Of a stretch of DNA of 60,680 nucleotides, positions 53,133 through 60,680 are shown piece after piece. Under the pieces are notes generated by a model. The model was not told where the DNA came from and made no database searches. It saw only the letters and a program-made list of their open reading frames with translations. The stretch comes from a virus: positions 3,664-64,343 of IMG/VR virus record IMGVR_UViG_3300022602_000090. One strand, written 5' to 3'. The first letter of the stretch is position 1, and each line of letters begins with the position of its first letter. Position numbers and translations under genes: made by a program.

Positions 53133-53987
53133 GAAGTGGGCAATATCAATATAGTCTGCAATCTTTCTAGCATATGCTAGATCGCTATCTGGTGTTGTGC
53201 GAGTTTCAACGCAGTTGATAAAGTGCAGCAATTCATTTTCCAATGGGTCTATAAGATCACTATAATCCCAACATTCATCTGGATCATTTAAGTGAAGCTT
53301 GGCACCTACAATATTGTTTTCATATACACGCAGCGTTTTTGCATCATCGTTCCAGATAGCTTGTGCCTTGTCTCCGATAACGGTAACTTCACGCTTGCGT
53401 TCTGGATGAAGCCAGCTAACATCAATATGCCAGTTTACTCCATTAACTAACACACGATCAGGATATGGACTATTGGGACTATATTTAAATCCTTGTGCAT
53501 TACGAATATGCAAATCACCTAAGAGATATTCCACAATTGTAAAATCATGTGGTGCTAAACTTAACAGTGGAGTTGTTTTGGTTTGATAGATGCCAAGATT
53601 GGTGCGAACACTGTTAACAAATTGAATTTCGCCAAATCTGCCTTCATCAATAAAATTTTTAAGTTTATGTAAGATTGGATTATACATATAAATGTGACCA
53701 ACCATCACAATATTATCTTTGGTTGCTTTGATTAAATTAACAATCTGATCATAGTTTTCAGCGGCTGGTTTTTCAATATAAAGATCGTTGCCACGATGAA
53801 TAAGTTCTAGGGCTTGTTCATAATGATCCCATAGTGGCGTTGCCAACATAACAGGATCAAGCGTATCAATATCACTAATCGTTTGACCATTTTTAATATC
53901 AATGATAGAATAATCTATTTTTAATTTTTCTAGCTTGGCTGCAATCTTACTGCCCCAATAGCCCGAACCTACTAACCAAATTTTCAT
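53112..53987 (-). CDS. Gfo/Idh/MocA-family oxidoreductase
   Basis: I chose ATG 53987, which overlaps the previous stop (ATGA); an ATG at 53996 is also possible. The 291-residue product has a Rossmann G-S-G-Y-W-G (7-12), E-K-P at 72-74, A-P-H-D in the middle and a C-terminal domain with V-N-W-H-I-D-V-S-W. The family oxidises or reduces sugars and sugar nucleotides with NAD(P). With the aminotransferase and epimerase upstream it probably takes part in making an amino sugar nucleotide. Confidence 0.87.
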   Translation of the reverse strand: MKIWLVGSGYWGSKIAAKLEKLKIDYSIIDIKNGQTISDIDTLDPVMLATPLWDHYEQALELIHRGNDLYIEKPAAENYDQIVNLIKATKDNIVMVGHIYMYNPILHKLKNFIDEGRFGEIQFVNSVRTNLGIYQTKTTPLLSLAPHDFTIVEYLLGDLHIRNAQGFKYSPNSPYPDRVLVNGVNWHIDVSWLHPERKREVTVIGDKAQAIWNDDAKTLRVYENNIVGAKLHLNDPDECWDYSDLIDPLENELLHFINCVETRTTPDSDLAYARKIADYIDIAHFLLDITI

Positions 53988-55051
53988 ACTCGCCATTCCC
54001 AAATCTTGTTGATAATATAATCTTGTTGTTCTTCTGTTAATGTATGATAGCAAGGCAAACTTAAAATGCGCTTGCTTGCTCGTTCGCAATTTGGCAGCGA
54101 CACATTATATGGCGCAAATGCTGGTTGCAAATGACATGGAATAGGATAATGAATATTCGTTGCAATGCCATGATCTTTTAAGTATGCGGCAAGATTATCG
54201 CGGTTATCTGTTTCGATAACATACACATAATACACATGATCGCTCAATTCGTTGCGCTTAGGAATAGTAACTACATTGCCTAGCGCCTCGTCATAACGAG
54301 CGGCAACACGCTTCCGACCTTCATTCCATTCTTTTAAATATGGCAATTTGGCAAGCAAAATGTTCGCTTGTAAATTATCAATTCGCGCATTATATCCAAC
54401 TTCTTCAAATACAAATTTAGTATTGCGTCCATGATCACGAAACATGCGACAACGCTCAACAAGATCAGAGCGACCTACAACAGCGCCAGCATCGCCCATT
54501 GCGCCAAAGTTCTTGATCGGATTAAATGAAAAACAATTAAGATCAGCAACATTCATGATAGCAGCACCAAAACTATGCGCACTATCATTGATAAGCTTTA
54601 AGCCAAACTCATCTGCATAATAACGAAACGCATGAATATCACAGCTTTGTCCATATGCATCCATTGCAAGAATGGCTTTTGTTTTTGGTGTTATATATTT
54701 CTCTAACTTATGCGGCGATAGATGATAATATTCATCAATATCAACCATAACAGGGATAGCACCCACATTGACAATAGCTTCTACCGTGCTGACAAATGTA
54801 TGACTAGTGGTAATAACTTCATCACCACTTCCTATGTCACAGGCTTTAAGAGCCACTTGTAGGGCTGTTGTGCAGCTACCAGTGCTAGCAGTGGCTGGCA
54901 CACCAAGATAATTGGCTAGGGTAGTTTCAAACTTGATTACATCGGGACCAGTGATAAAGCTATTAGTAGCAATCGTGTGCGCAATAGCTGAATCAATGCT
55001 ACTCTTTGCCTCTGCATATTGGGATTGCAAATCTGTAAATGGAATATTCAT
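53984..55051 (-). CDS. DegT/DnrJ/EryC1/StrS aminotransferase
   Basis: The 355-residue product has the sugar aminotransferase pattern: S-T-G-S-C-T-T-A-L, I-N-D-S-A-H-S-F-G (Asp156) and S-F-N-P-I-K-N-F-G (PLP-binding Lys180), then H-I-H-Y-P-I-P-like N-I-H-Y-P-I-P and L-P-C-Y. Such enzymes transfer an amino group to a keto sugar nucleotide. The start overlaps the epimerase stop (ATGA) and the end overlaps the oxidoreductase start, giving a tight epimerase-aminotransferase-oxidoreductase set. Confidence 0.92.
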   Translation of the reverse strand: MNIPFTDLQSQYAEAKSSIDSAIAHTIATNSFITGPDVIKFETTLANYLGVPATASTGSCTTALQVALKACDIGSGDEVITTSHTFVSTVEAIVNVGAIPVMVDIDEYYHLSPHKLEKYITPKTKAILAMDAYGQSCDIHAFRYYADEFGLKLINDSAHSFGAAIMNVADLNCFSFNPIKNFGAMGDAGAVVGRSDLVERCRMFRDHGRNTKFVFEEVGYNARIDNLQANILLAKLPYLKEWNEGRKRVAARYDEALGNVVTIPKRNELSDHVYYVYVIETDNRDNLAAYLKDHGIATNIHYPIPCHLQPAFAPYNVSLPNCERASKRILSLPCYHTLTEEQQDYIINKIWEWRV

Positions 55052-55923
55052 TTGATAAGTTTCTGTATACCATCTTCTAAACTTGTCTTTGGCGTGTAGC
55101 CAAGAAATTGAACTGCACGACGAGTATTAAGCGAACCACGCTTTGGCATATTAAAAGGAATACCATCGCCATACAAGATTTTGCTTTGGGTGTTGGTCCA
55201 ATCTTTTATAATTGTAATAGCATCTTGTAGCGTCCTTGCGCTACCATAACTTACATTAGCAATAAAATTATGTGTATCAAGTATTGCAGCATTTGCGATA
55301 GCCTGTGCTGTGTCCTCGACATATGTGAAGTCCAAAGTGGCTTGAGGATCATCTACGTGAATTGTTTGTTGGTTAAGTGCAGCATCTATCCATTTAGAGA
55401 TAACACGATTGCCATCATCTCGGTTTCCATACACAGCAGTAGGACGAATGATTACCCATTTCTGTGCGATAATTCTAACCAATTCTTCGCACATTTTTTT
55501 AGCCCTACCATAATCGTTGATAGGTTTAAGTGGCGCATCTTCTACAATTTCTCCACTCCAATCGCCATAGACCATGCTGCTGCTTATATAAACCATCTTG
55601 GCATTTGGATAATTTGTCAATAAATGAATAGTGCTTTGCACTGTATTGCGCCAAGCGGCAAGATTGTTTTTAGCAAATGTAGCTTGATTTGGTTCACCAG
55701 CAAGATGAACAATCACGTCTACGTCTTGAATGATTGTGCTACTACAATCTGCATTGATCCATTCATCATATGCAAATTCCATATGACGACCACGAGCAAG
55801 ATACAAGTCAGTGTTAATAAAACGAAGATCATCAATGATAGTGACCCGATGACCACTATCTTTAAGACGCTTTACAACATGATGTCCGATAAATCCAAAT
55901 CCACCTGTTACTAATATATGCAT
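55048..55923 (-). CDS. NAD-dependent sugar epimerase/dehydratase
   Basis: The 291-residue product is an extended short-chain dehydrogenase: G-G-F-G-F-I-G NAD-binding motif (7-13), V-H-L-A-G-E-P-N, S-S-S-M-V-Y-G and catalytic Y-G-R-A-K (Tyr138, Lys142). These enzymes act on nucleotide sugars. The start lies 1 base after the thymidylate synthase stop, and the end overlaps the aminotransferase start. The exact reaction (epimerase, dehydratase or reductase) cannot be set from sequence alone. Confidence 0.88.
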   Translation of the reverse strand: MHILVTGGFGFIGHHVVKRLKDSGHRVTIIDDLRFINTDLYLARGRHMEFAYDEWINADCSSTIIQDVDVIVHLAGEPNQATFAKNNLAAWRNTVQSTIHLLTNYPNAKMVYISSSMVYGDWSGEIVEDAPLKPINDYGRAKKMCEELVRIIAQKWVIIRPTAVYGNRDDGNRVISKWIDAALNQQTIHVDDPQATLDFTYVEDTAQAIANAAILDTHNFIANVSYGSARTLQDAITIIKDWTNTQSKILYGDGIPFNMPKRGSLNTRRAVQFLGYTPKTSLEDGIQKLIK

Positions 55924-55924
55924 G

Positions 55925-56809
55925 TTAGACTGCCATTTCTGCTACGATTGTTGGATGATGTTCATAACCTACCAACTTGCATTGGTCAAGGGTTGCCGTA
56001 TAAATGCTGCTAACCTCGCTGATATCAAGTTGTGGAAGAGCATAAGGGCGACGAGAAATTTGTTCTTTAACTTGTTCGATATGGTTGTTATAGATATGAA
56101 CATCGCCAAATGTAAGAATAAGTTCACCAACTTCTGCACCAATTTCTTTGGCAATAAGATGCGTTAGTAACGCATAGCTTGCAATGTTAAATGGAACTCC
56201 AAGAAAGATATCGGCACTGCGCTGATACATCTGGCAACTTAGCACATTATTACGGATATAAAACTGCGCAAACATATGACAAGGTGGCAATGCCATTTGA
56301 TTTAGTTCAGCAGGATTCCATGCCGTTAAAATATGACGACGACCAGTTGGATCACGCTGCAACCCATCAATAAGTTCTTTTAGCTGATCAATTTCATCAT
56401 AATTGCGAACTAGTGCACCTTCTTTAAATGGCGGTGTGTTCTCGTCTACATAGCGCCAATGACGCCACTGAACACCATATACACGGCCCAAATCGCCATT
56501 ATAAGCAGACTTTGGAAGCCAATAGCTTGCACGAGCGTTTGCAGTCCAGATGGTTTTCTTTGCATCATCTCTTGTGCCATATTGTATCTCTGCCAATCGT
56601 CTTTCATCACCGCTTCCTTCAATAAACCATAACAGTTCACTTACCATAGATTTCCATGCTAATTTTTTGGTTGTTACTGCTGGGAAACCATCAGCAAGGT
56701 TGAACCGCAACTGCTCGCCAAACATACTTAGCGTACCGACGCCAGTTCTGTCCTTGCTTTCAATGCCGTTAAGAATTATTTTTGAACATAAATGATTATA
56801 ATTTTGCAC
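55925..56809 (-). CDS. thyA: Thymidylate synthase
   Basis: The 294-residue product methylates dUMP to dTMP with methylene-tetrahydrofolate. It has S-K-D-R-T-G-V-G-T, L-L-W-F-I-E-G, Q-W-R-H-W, catalytic L-P-P-C-H (Cys177) and Q-R-S-A-D-I-F-L-G-V-P-F-N. The length is near that of T4 td (286). Its start overlaps the DHFR stop by 14 bases, the classical pairing that regenerates tetrahydrofolate. The gene sits directly before the sugar-nucleotide genes. Confidence 0.97.
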   Translation of the reverse strand: MQNYNHLCSKIILNGIESKDRTGVGTLSMFGEQLRFNLADGFPAVTTKKLAWKSMVSELLWFIEGSGDERRLAEIQYGTRDDAKKTIWTANARASYWLPKSAYNGDLGRVYGVQWRHWRYVDENTPPFKEGALVRNYDEIDQLKELIDGLQRDPTGRRHILTAWNPAELNQMALPPCHMFAQFYIRNNVLSCQMYQRSADIFLGVPFNIASYALLTHLIAKEIGAEVGELILTFGDVHIYNNHIEQVKEQISRRPYALPQLDISEVSSIYTATLDQCKLVGYEHHPTIVAEMAV

Positions 56810-57293
56810 GTTTCCACACCTGAAATACTTTATCTTTGCCGTAAGTTTCCCAATCCATTTGGAAATTATGTAGTAATTCTACCACATCTACGCTTACATC
56901 GCAATTATAATCATCATCAAATGTGGTCAAATATATCTGTTCAAATAAATGCTTGGTGCTTTCAATAAGTTTAGCACCGCCTATAATCCATATATCTTTA
57001 TCAGGATAATTTGCTTTTAATACAGCTAAGCTTTGCTCAATATAATTGCCATGTATGATAGTGTGAGCATCACGGAAACTATCAACAGGTCGATTGGTAA
57101 CTACGCAACAATGGCGATCTGGTAACGGTTTAGGCATCTTGGGATCAACCCAAGTATTGCTGCCCATTACTACAATATGATTGCGGGTATTGGTTGAGAA
57201 CCATTGCATATCTTGCTTGTCATGGGGCCAGGGAAGACTTCCGCCTTGCCCTAACCCGCCATTTTTATCCACAGCAAAGATTGCTTTTATCAT
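56796..57293 (-). CDS. Dihydrofolate reductase
   Basis: The 165-residue product has the family N-terminus (I-F-A-V-D-K-N-G-G-L-G, L-P-W-P), V-V-M-G-S-N-T-W and I-W-I-I-G-G-A-K. It reduces dihydrofolate, keeping thymidylate synthase supplied; T4 frd is the functional counterpart. Start and stop overlap the neighbours. Confidence 0.94.
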   Translation of the reverse strand: MIKAIFAVDKNGGLGQGGSLPWPHDKQDMQWFSTNTRNHIVVMGSNTWVDPKMPKPLPDRHCCVVTNRPVDSFRDAHTIIHGNYIEQSLAVLKANYPDKDIWIIGGAKLIESTKHLFEQIYLTTFDDDYNCDVSVDVVELLHNFQMDWETYGKDKVFQVWKRAKL

Positions 57294-57598
57294 TAATCTA
57301 ACAGTCTATTAGTTTTGCCTTCAACTTCTTCGGCAATGGCAGAAACATTGAGATGAAAATCAACACAATCAATGTCATCCGAAAAAACTTCAAGATAGTC
57401 TTCTATCATGACTTCGATTTCTGGAAAATCTATGCCTTTACTAAGAATGGTGTTAATATCAAATACATGAGATTGCCCATCTTTGAAAGTTGCACTAACT
57501 GCTTTTATGAAACGAATGGGAACATCTGAAATCTCTAAATCAGATATTAAATGTTCCCATCGATCAAAAAATTCATCGCTAAAACTATTATCAGGCAC
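57293..57598 (-). CDS. Small acidic protein of unknown function
   Basis: The 101-residue product is strongly acidic, with W-E-H-L-I-S-D-L-E-I and D-D-I-D-C-V-D-F-H-L-N. I do not recognise a domain. It overlaps both neighbours, lying first before DHFR in a tightly packed operon. Confidence 0.65.
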   Translation of the reverse strand: MPDNSFSDEFFDRWEHLISDLEISDVPIRFIKAVSATFKDGQSHVFDINTILSKGIDFPEIEVMIEDYLEVFSDDIDCVDFHLNVSAIAEEVEGKTNRLLD

Positions 57599-58256
57599 TG
57601 GTTTTTGTCTTAGTGGTCTTTACAGGAGCCTTCTTAGCAGTAGCCTTTACGACTACTGGCTTATCGCCTCTTAGTTCATTAAGCTGTGACTGCATTGCTT
57701 GCATAGTCTGCATCATCTGCATCATAACCGCAGTCATATCGGGAGCGGCTGGCGCAGCTACTGGTGCAGCTACTGGTGAAATACCAAGTTCTTCTGCACT
57801 AACACTTTCACTAACGAAAGCATCAGTTGCGGCATTCTTTGCAGGATCAGCAAATCCTTGCTGATTTTCCATGCGTTCAAGACGAGCAACTGCTTCTGGT
57901 CCCTTGCCAACCTGTCCAAGAAGCTTGTTAAGTTCGTCAAGACGAATATTGCTCTTGCTGTTTGGAGTAACCTGTACATTGGCTGCTGGCACACGCTTTA
58001 AATAATTTTCAGCACTCAACGCCTGTAACATATTCATGCCATCGCCCATCATGCGACGTTCTAAAATATCACGGAACTCATATGCCTGTTGTCCTTCGTC
58101 GCTTTCAAGTACCTTCATGACATCATCATGATACTTGCTTGGCATGATATCACTATAAATGACAACTGCCATGTGATTTTCTTCGCCGCTTAAATGACGC
58201 TGTACGATGATAACTTTCTTACCATTGACGCTTCCTACATGTTTAAAAAAACTCAT
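57591..58256 (-). CDS. Conserved phage protein with Met-rich coil and Lys/Thr-rich tail
   Basis: The 221-residue product has an ordered N-terminus (V-I-I-V-Q-R-H-L-S-G, M-A-V-V-I-Y-S-D-I-M-P, V-L-E-S-D-E-G), which I recall in cyanophage proteins of unknown function. The C-terminal half is Ala/Pro-rich, followed by a Met/Gln coil (A-V-M-M-Q-M-M-Q-T-M) and an 18-residue basic tail (K-A-T-A-K-K-A-P-V-K-T-T-K-T-K). The tail resembles histone-H1-like nucleic-acid-binding tails, so binding to DNA or RNA is possible but unproven. Confidence 0.65.
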   Translation of the reverse strand: MSFFKHVGSVNGKKVIIVQRHLSGEENHMAVVIYSDIMPSKYHDDVMKVLESDEGQQAYEFRDILERRMMGDGMNMLQALSAENYLKRVPAANVQVTPNSKSNIRLDELNKLLGQVGKGPEAVARLERMENQQGFADPAKNAATDAFVSESVSAEELGISPVAAPVAAPAAPDMTAVMMQMMQTMQAMQSQLNELRGDKPVVVKATAKKAPVKTTKTKTSA

Positions 58257-58474
58257 TGACTTACTTCCTCTGTTGTTTGTTCTGGTGCTGGTTGTGGATT
58301 ATTGGCAACAATAAATGCCTTTACTTTATCATAAACCGCACCTACGCTTGATAACTCATCTGCACGAAATGCTCCTCGCTGCGCAACTGTTTCTACGATT
58401 TGAACCAAGAAAGCAATATCAGTAATGGTAATGCTTGGCGGGGTTGCGGCAACTTCGGTGGTTTCTTCTGTCAT
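58253..58474 (-). CDS. Small protein of unknown function
   Basis: The 73-residue product starts at ATG 58474 with GGAG 6 bases before it; an in-frame start 12 bases upstream lacks a ribosome-binding site at suitable distance. It has I-T-D-I-A-F-L-V-Q-I-V-E-T-V and a Pro/Glu/Thr-rich C-terminus. It is the first gene of the minus operon leading to DHFR and thymidylate synthase. I do not recognise it. Confidence 0.65.
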   Translation of the reverse strand: MTEETTEVAATPPSITITDIAFLVQIVETVAQRGAFRADELSSVGAVYDKVKAFIVANNPQPAPEQTTEEVSQ

Positions 58475-58493
58475 AATAATCTCCAATTTATAT

Positions 58494-58499
58494 TATTTA
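58494..58499 (-). promoter_or_regulatory. Candidate late promoter for the DHFR/ThyA operon
   Basis: Minus-strand TAAATA (within TTAAATAATATAAATT) lies 19 bases before the ATG at 58474, just downstream of the terminator at 58507. A TATAAATT at 58485-58492 is a second candidate. Confidence 0.4.
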
Positions 58500-58506
58500 A
58501 GCATAG

Positions 58507-58536
58507 AAAAAGGCTCTGAAAAATTTTCCAGAGCCT
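58507..58536 (-). terminator. Rho-independent terminator after the VWA gene
   Basis: AGGCTCTG and CAGAGCCT form an 8-bp stem with AAAA:TTTT near the loop, followed on the minus strand by five T. It lies 17 bases past the stop of the 58553-59818 gene and separates it from the next operon. Confidence 0.85.
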
Positions 58537-58552
58537 AATCTTTTAAAGATTA

Positions 58553-59818
58553 TTAATCTTCGTAATAAGCGTGAATGCCGAATGGCGGTTCAATGGTTTT
58601 GTTATACTTGTTATGGATAATCCATACAGTATCACAATAGGTTTCGTCACCCCATGAACCATATGGTTCGCCATCGGTAAACACGATAAAGAGTTTTGGA
58701 TTTACATCCTCGTTCTTCATCCACTTCCAATTAACTTCAAAGTCAGTGCCACCAAAACCTTTTGCTTCATAGTTGATGAGATCATCACCATCAGCAGTTG
58801 TATATTCTACTGGATTATGGATTTGTGTATCAAAGCACCAAATCTTAACCTTGTAGTCATCATATGATTGCATGATGCCGTTGATTTCACTAAAAAACGC
58901 ATTCAACTGGTCATTGCCGATAGAACCACTGGTATCAATAGCAATGCAAACATCAATCGCTTGATCCTTGCGCATATTAGGCAGAACAAACCCTTGCGAG
59001 AACATCTTCTTGTTAGGAATAGTCCACGTGTAGTCGTTCTTGATAGTAGACTGGATTTGTTGCGTAATGAGTTCACGCCAGTTGATTTTAGGTTGCGTAA
59101 GTTCATTGATCATACGCTTGACGTTGCCAGGAACATTGCCAGCGCCTGCGGATTGTGCAGCAGCGAGCATTGCTTCCTTGAACTCATCCTTGATAGCCTG
59201 ACGCTCTTCTTTGGACAGCATTGGACGACCCTTGCCATCCTTGTCACCATCTTTGCCTTCACCATCACCACTGCCTTGTCCATCTTTGTCAGGATCAAGA
59301 TGGTCATCAAGCAACTGGTCAAGCAAATCTTCAATGTTGATTTTCTGTGCGTTCTTGATCAGGTCATCATAGACCTGTTCAAAGTTCCAGTCATCATATT
59401 TGCGATCATACAAAACAGGCACAACGGTAATCTTTTGACCAAGATTGTACTTGATGCAATCAGCATTGACGACATAATCCATTGCAATGTTAGCAAGGTC
59501 TTTCTGTTTGCCAATGCAACGGTTCATGTGATCATAAGCGCAGTGAAGCAACTCATGGCAGAACAAGAACATCATTTGGTTAGTAGGAAGTTTGAGGATG
59601 AAATCGCTGTTGTAATAGAAATGGCGACCATCGGTAGCCGCAGTGGTCAGCCAGCTATCAGCATTGACCAACTTGAGCCGCATGGCAAGATTACCAAAGA
59701 ATGGTTGTTTGAGCACAAGGGCAATACGAGCCTTGAGAATTGCCTGACGAGCATCATAGTCTTTCTTCTCGTCAATGGTATCGCTGAGTTGACCAGCGCC
59801 TGGTTGCTTCTTAGCCAT
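58553..59818 (-). CDS. VWA-domain protein with HExxH metallopeptidase-like N-terminus
   Basis: The 421-residue product has F-C-H-E-L-L-H-C-A-Y-D-H (HExxH at 88-92, a zinc motif), a low-complexity Asp/Gly/Lys linker at about 175-200, and a VWA domain with D-T-S-G-S (295-299, MIDAS) and F-T-D-G-E-P. The pair matches the DUF2201-type 'putative metallopeptidase + VWA-like' family, found in many T4-like phages and often near MoxR-type ATPases in bacteria. Role in phage infection unknown. AGGAG precedes the ATG. It has its own sigma70-like promoter at 59842-59869 and a strong terminator, so it is probably an early single-gene unit. Confidence 0.85.
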   Translation of the reverse strand: MAKKQPGAGQLSDTIDEKKDYDARQAILKARIALVLKQPFFGNLAMRLKLVNADSWLTTAATDGRHFYYNSDFILKLPTNQMMFLFCHELLHCAYDHMNRCIGKQKDLANIAMDYVVNADCIKYNLGQKITVVPVLYDRKYDDWNFEQVYDDLIKNAQKINIEDLLDQLLDDHLDPDKDGQGSGDGEGKDGDKDGKGRPMLSKEERQAIKDEFKEAMLAAAQSAGAGNVPGNVKRMINELTQPKINWRELITQQIQSTIKNDYTWTIPNKKMFSQGFVLPNMRKDQAIDVCIAIDTSGSIGNDQLNAFFSEINGIMQSYDDYKVKIWCFDTQIHNPVEYTTADGDDLINYEAKGFGGTDFEVNWKWMKNEDVNPKLFIVFTDGEPYGSWGDETYCDTVWIIHNKYNKTIEPPFGIHAYYED

Positions 59819-59841
59819 GTCGTTCTCCTATCAATATATAC

Positions 59842-59869
59842 ATCATACCATAAATGTGCGGGTTGTCAA
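59842..59869 (-). promoter_or_regulatory. Sigma70-type promoter (TTGACA-16-TATGAT)
   Basis: Minus-strand TTGACA (59864-59869) and TATGAT (59842-59847) are 16 bases apart, with TGG before the -10. The -10 ends 23 bases before the ATG of the VWA gene, leaving room for the AGGAG ribosome-binding site. Confidence 0.8.
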
Positions 59870-59880
59870 GCACTTTTTTC

Positions 59881-59886
59881 TAAATA
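59881..59886 (+). promoter_or_regulatory. Weak candidate late promoter (TAAATA)
   Basis: TAAATA ends 5 bases before the ATG at 59892. The same short spacing is seen at gp25. Confidence 0.3.
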
Positions 59887-59891
59887 AAATC

Positions 59892-60680
59892 ATGGAAAAT
59901 ACCATAAAAATACATACTTTTGAAAATTATAAGCACGAAAATCCTTTTAATATCTTGCATTTTGTAGAATTTACTTATTACGATAATTATACTAGTGTTT
60001 TCGAAGAAGATAATAGAATATGCCTAGTAAATGTCGATGATTTCTATAAAATGCAAGGTATTGATACTTTAATCCATAGTTTTTTAGAAAGAAATTATAA
60101 TAATAAAATTATATTTTCTAGATATAGAGAGTCCAGTGTTAAGGTGTTAAAAGTTTTTAAAGATTATAAATTTGAAAAATTTGTTGATGGTGGACAAATA
60201 TCTATGTTAATTTCTGCCGAGTTTGAACATCCCACAATCAATTTTTGCAACTTAGATTTTTTCTCAAATGCAATATATTTTGATAATAATATAAAAATTT
60301 CATTAAGATATTTTAACAAGATTTTTGAAAAAGAATATAAGCCATATAAATTTTTATGTTTAAACGGAAAGGATAGGCAACATAGAATAGATTTATATAA
60401 TTTATTGAATGAAAAAAATCTGATAGAAAATTCATTATTTTCTATGACACGCCCTTCTATTTTGCCTACAATTAATTTACCAGAAAATTATCAAGACTAT
60501 TTTAACGATAATAATTTCTCAGTAAAATATGGAAGTGGCACCGCCGATAGAATAGATTGGATAGATGGATTATTAAATCATAATTTATATATAGATAGTT
60601 ATTTTTCGGTAATAACAGAAACCCATTGTTATGAAACAAATTATCCATTTTTAACGGAAAAAATATATAAACCATTATTA
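59892..60680 (+). CDS. Glycosyltransferase-like protein, 3' end cut off by window edge
   Basis: The frame is open from ATG 59892 to the window end (263 residues). The C-terminal part of the visible sequence, K-P-Y-K-F-L-C-L-N-G-K-D-R-Q-H-R and Y-F-S-V-I-T-E-T-H, then F-L-T-E-K-I-Y-K-P, follows a pattern I know from phage and bacterial glycosyltransferase-like proteins (the E-T and T-E-K-x-x-K-P block near the nucleotide-sugar site). It is more AT-rich than its neighbours, with runs of AAT and ATA codons, suggesting a different origin. It is divergent from the VWA gene. Confidence 0.65.
   Translation, partial: MENTIKIHTFENYKHENPFNILHFVEFTYYDNYTSVFEEDNRICLVNVDDFYKMQGIDTLIHSFLERNYNNKIIFSRYRESSVKVLKVFKDYKFEKFVDGGQISMLISAEFEHPTINFCNLDFFSNAIYFDNNIKISLRYFNKIFEKEYKPYKFLCLNGKDRQHRIDLYNLLNEKNLIENSLFSMTRPSILPTINLPENYQDYFNDNNFSVKYGSGTADRIDWIDGLLNHNLYIDSYFSVITETHCYETNYPFLTEKIYKPLL

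Noticed and set aside
58868-59887. 339-codon plus-strand ORF opposite the VWA gene
   Set aside because: The minus-strand frame has clear HExxH and VWA motifs, promoter, ribosome-binding site and terminator. The plus frame has none of these.
1-60680. CRISPR arrays, tRNA or rRNA genes, insertion sequences, prophage attachment sites
   Set aside because: No direct repeats with regular spacers, cloverleaf-like sequence, terminal inverted repeats with transposase, or integrase were seen on reading both strands.

Overview
The window is a 60.7-kb piece of a T4-like myovirus (tailed phage) genome, AT-rich and densely coded. It carries recognisable T4 orthologues: the late sigma factor gp55 and the baseplate proteins gp53, gp5, gp25 and gp6, followed by a giant gp7-position protein. 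The gp55 and baseplate sequences look like those of cyanophage and pelagiphage relatives of T4. No photosynthesis gene, tRNA, integrase or host gene is visible, so the host cannot be named.

Layout. (1) Positions 1-1276, minus strand: gp55 and the start of a radical-SAM gene overlapping its end. (2) 1331-29563, plus strand: baseplate block, including a gp5-type spike with two apparent peptidoglycan-hydrolase-like modules and a 5106-residue protein with a predicted seven-bladed propeller. (3) 29567-39390, plus strand: modular tail-fibre and adhesin genes, interrupted by small unknown genes, a duplicated DUF6065-like pair and two 2OG-Fe(II) oxygenase-like genes. (4) 39393-42893: two GIY-YIG/NUMOD3 homing endonucleases bracketing two glycosyltransferase-like genes. 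Both endonuclease genes have the same late-promoter-plus-hairpin leader. (5) 42886-53132, plus strand: an overlapping operon of two GT-A-like proteins, five tandem radical-SAM proteins with N-terminal twitch-type cysteine motifs, and one unrecognised protein. (6) 53112-58474, minus strand: an operon of small unknowns, DHFR, thymidylate synthase, an NAD-dependent epimerase, a DegT-type aminotransferase and a Gfo/Idh/MocA oxidoreductase. (7) 58553-59818, minus strand: a HExxH/VWA protein with its own sigma70-type promoter and a terminator. (8) 59892 to the end, plus strand: a truncated glycosyltransferase-like gene.

How it fits together. gp55 should direct late transcription from TATAAATA-like sites, and several such sites (core TAAATA) lie before structural genes, often built across the stop codon of the gene upstream. 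Three other genes have sigma70-like -10 boxes placed only 6-7 bases before the ATG, suggesting leaderless early mRNAs. The main puzzle is the modification island: six twitch radical-SAM proteins (one at the left edge), GT-like proteins (one with three repeats and no acidic metal motif in its last repeat), two 2OG oxygenases and a sugar-nucleotide operon. My inference is that these act together on a protein, peptide or surface glycan. The substrate cannot be read from the sequence.

All calls come from reading the sequence and from memory of protein families; no database search was run.
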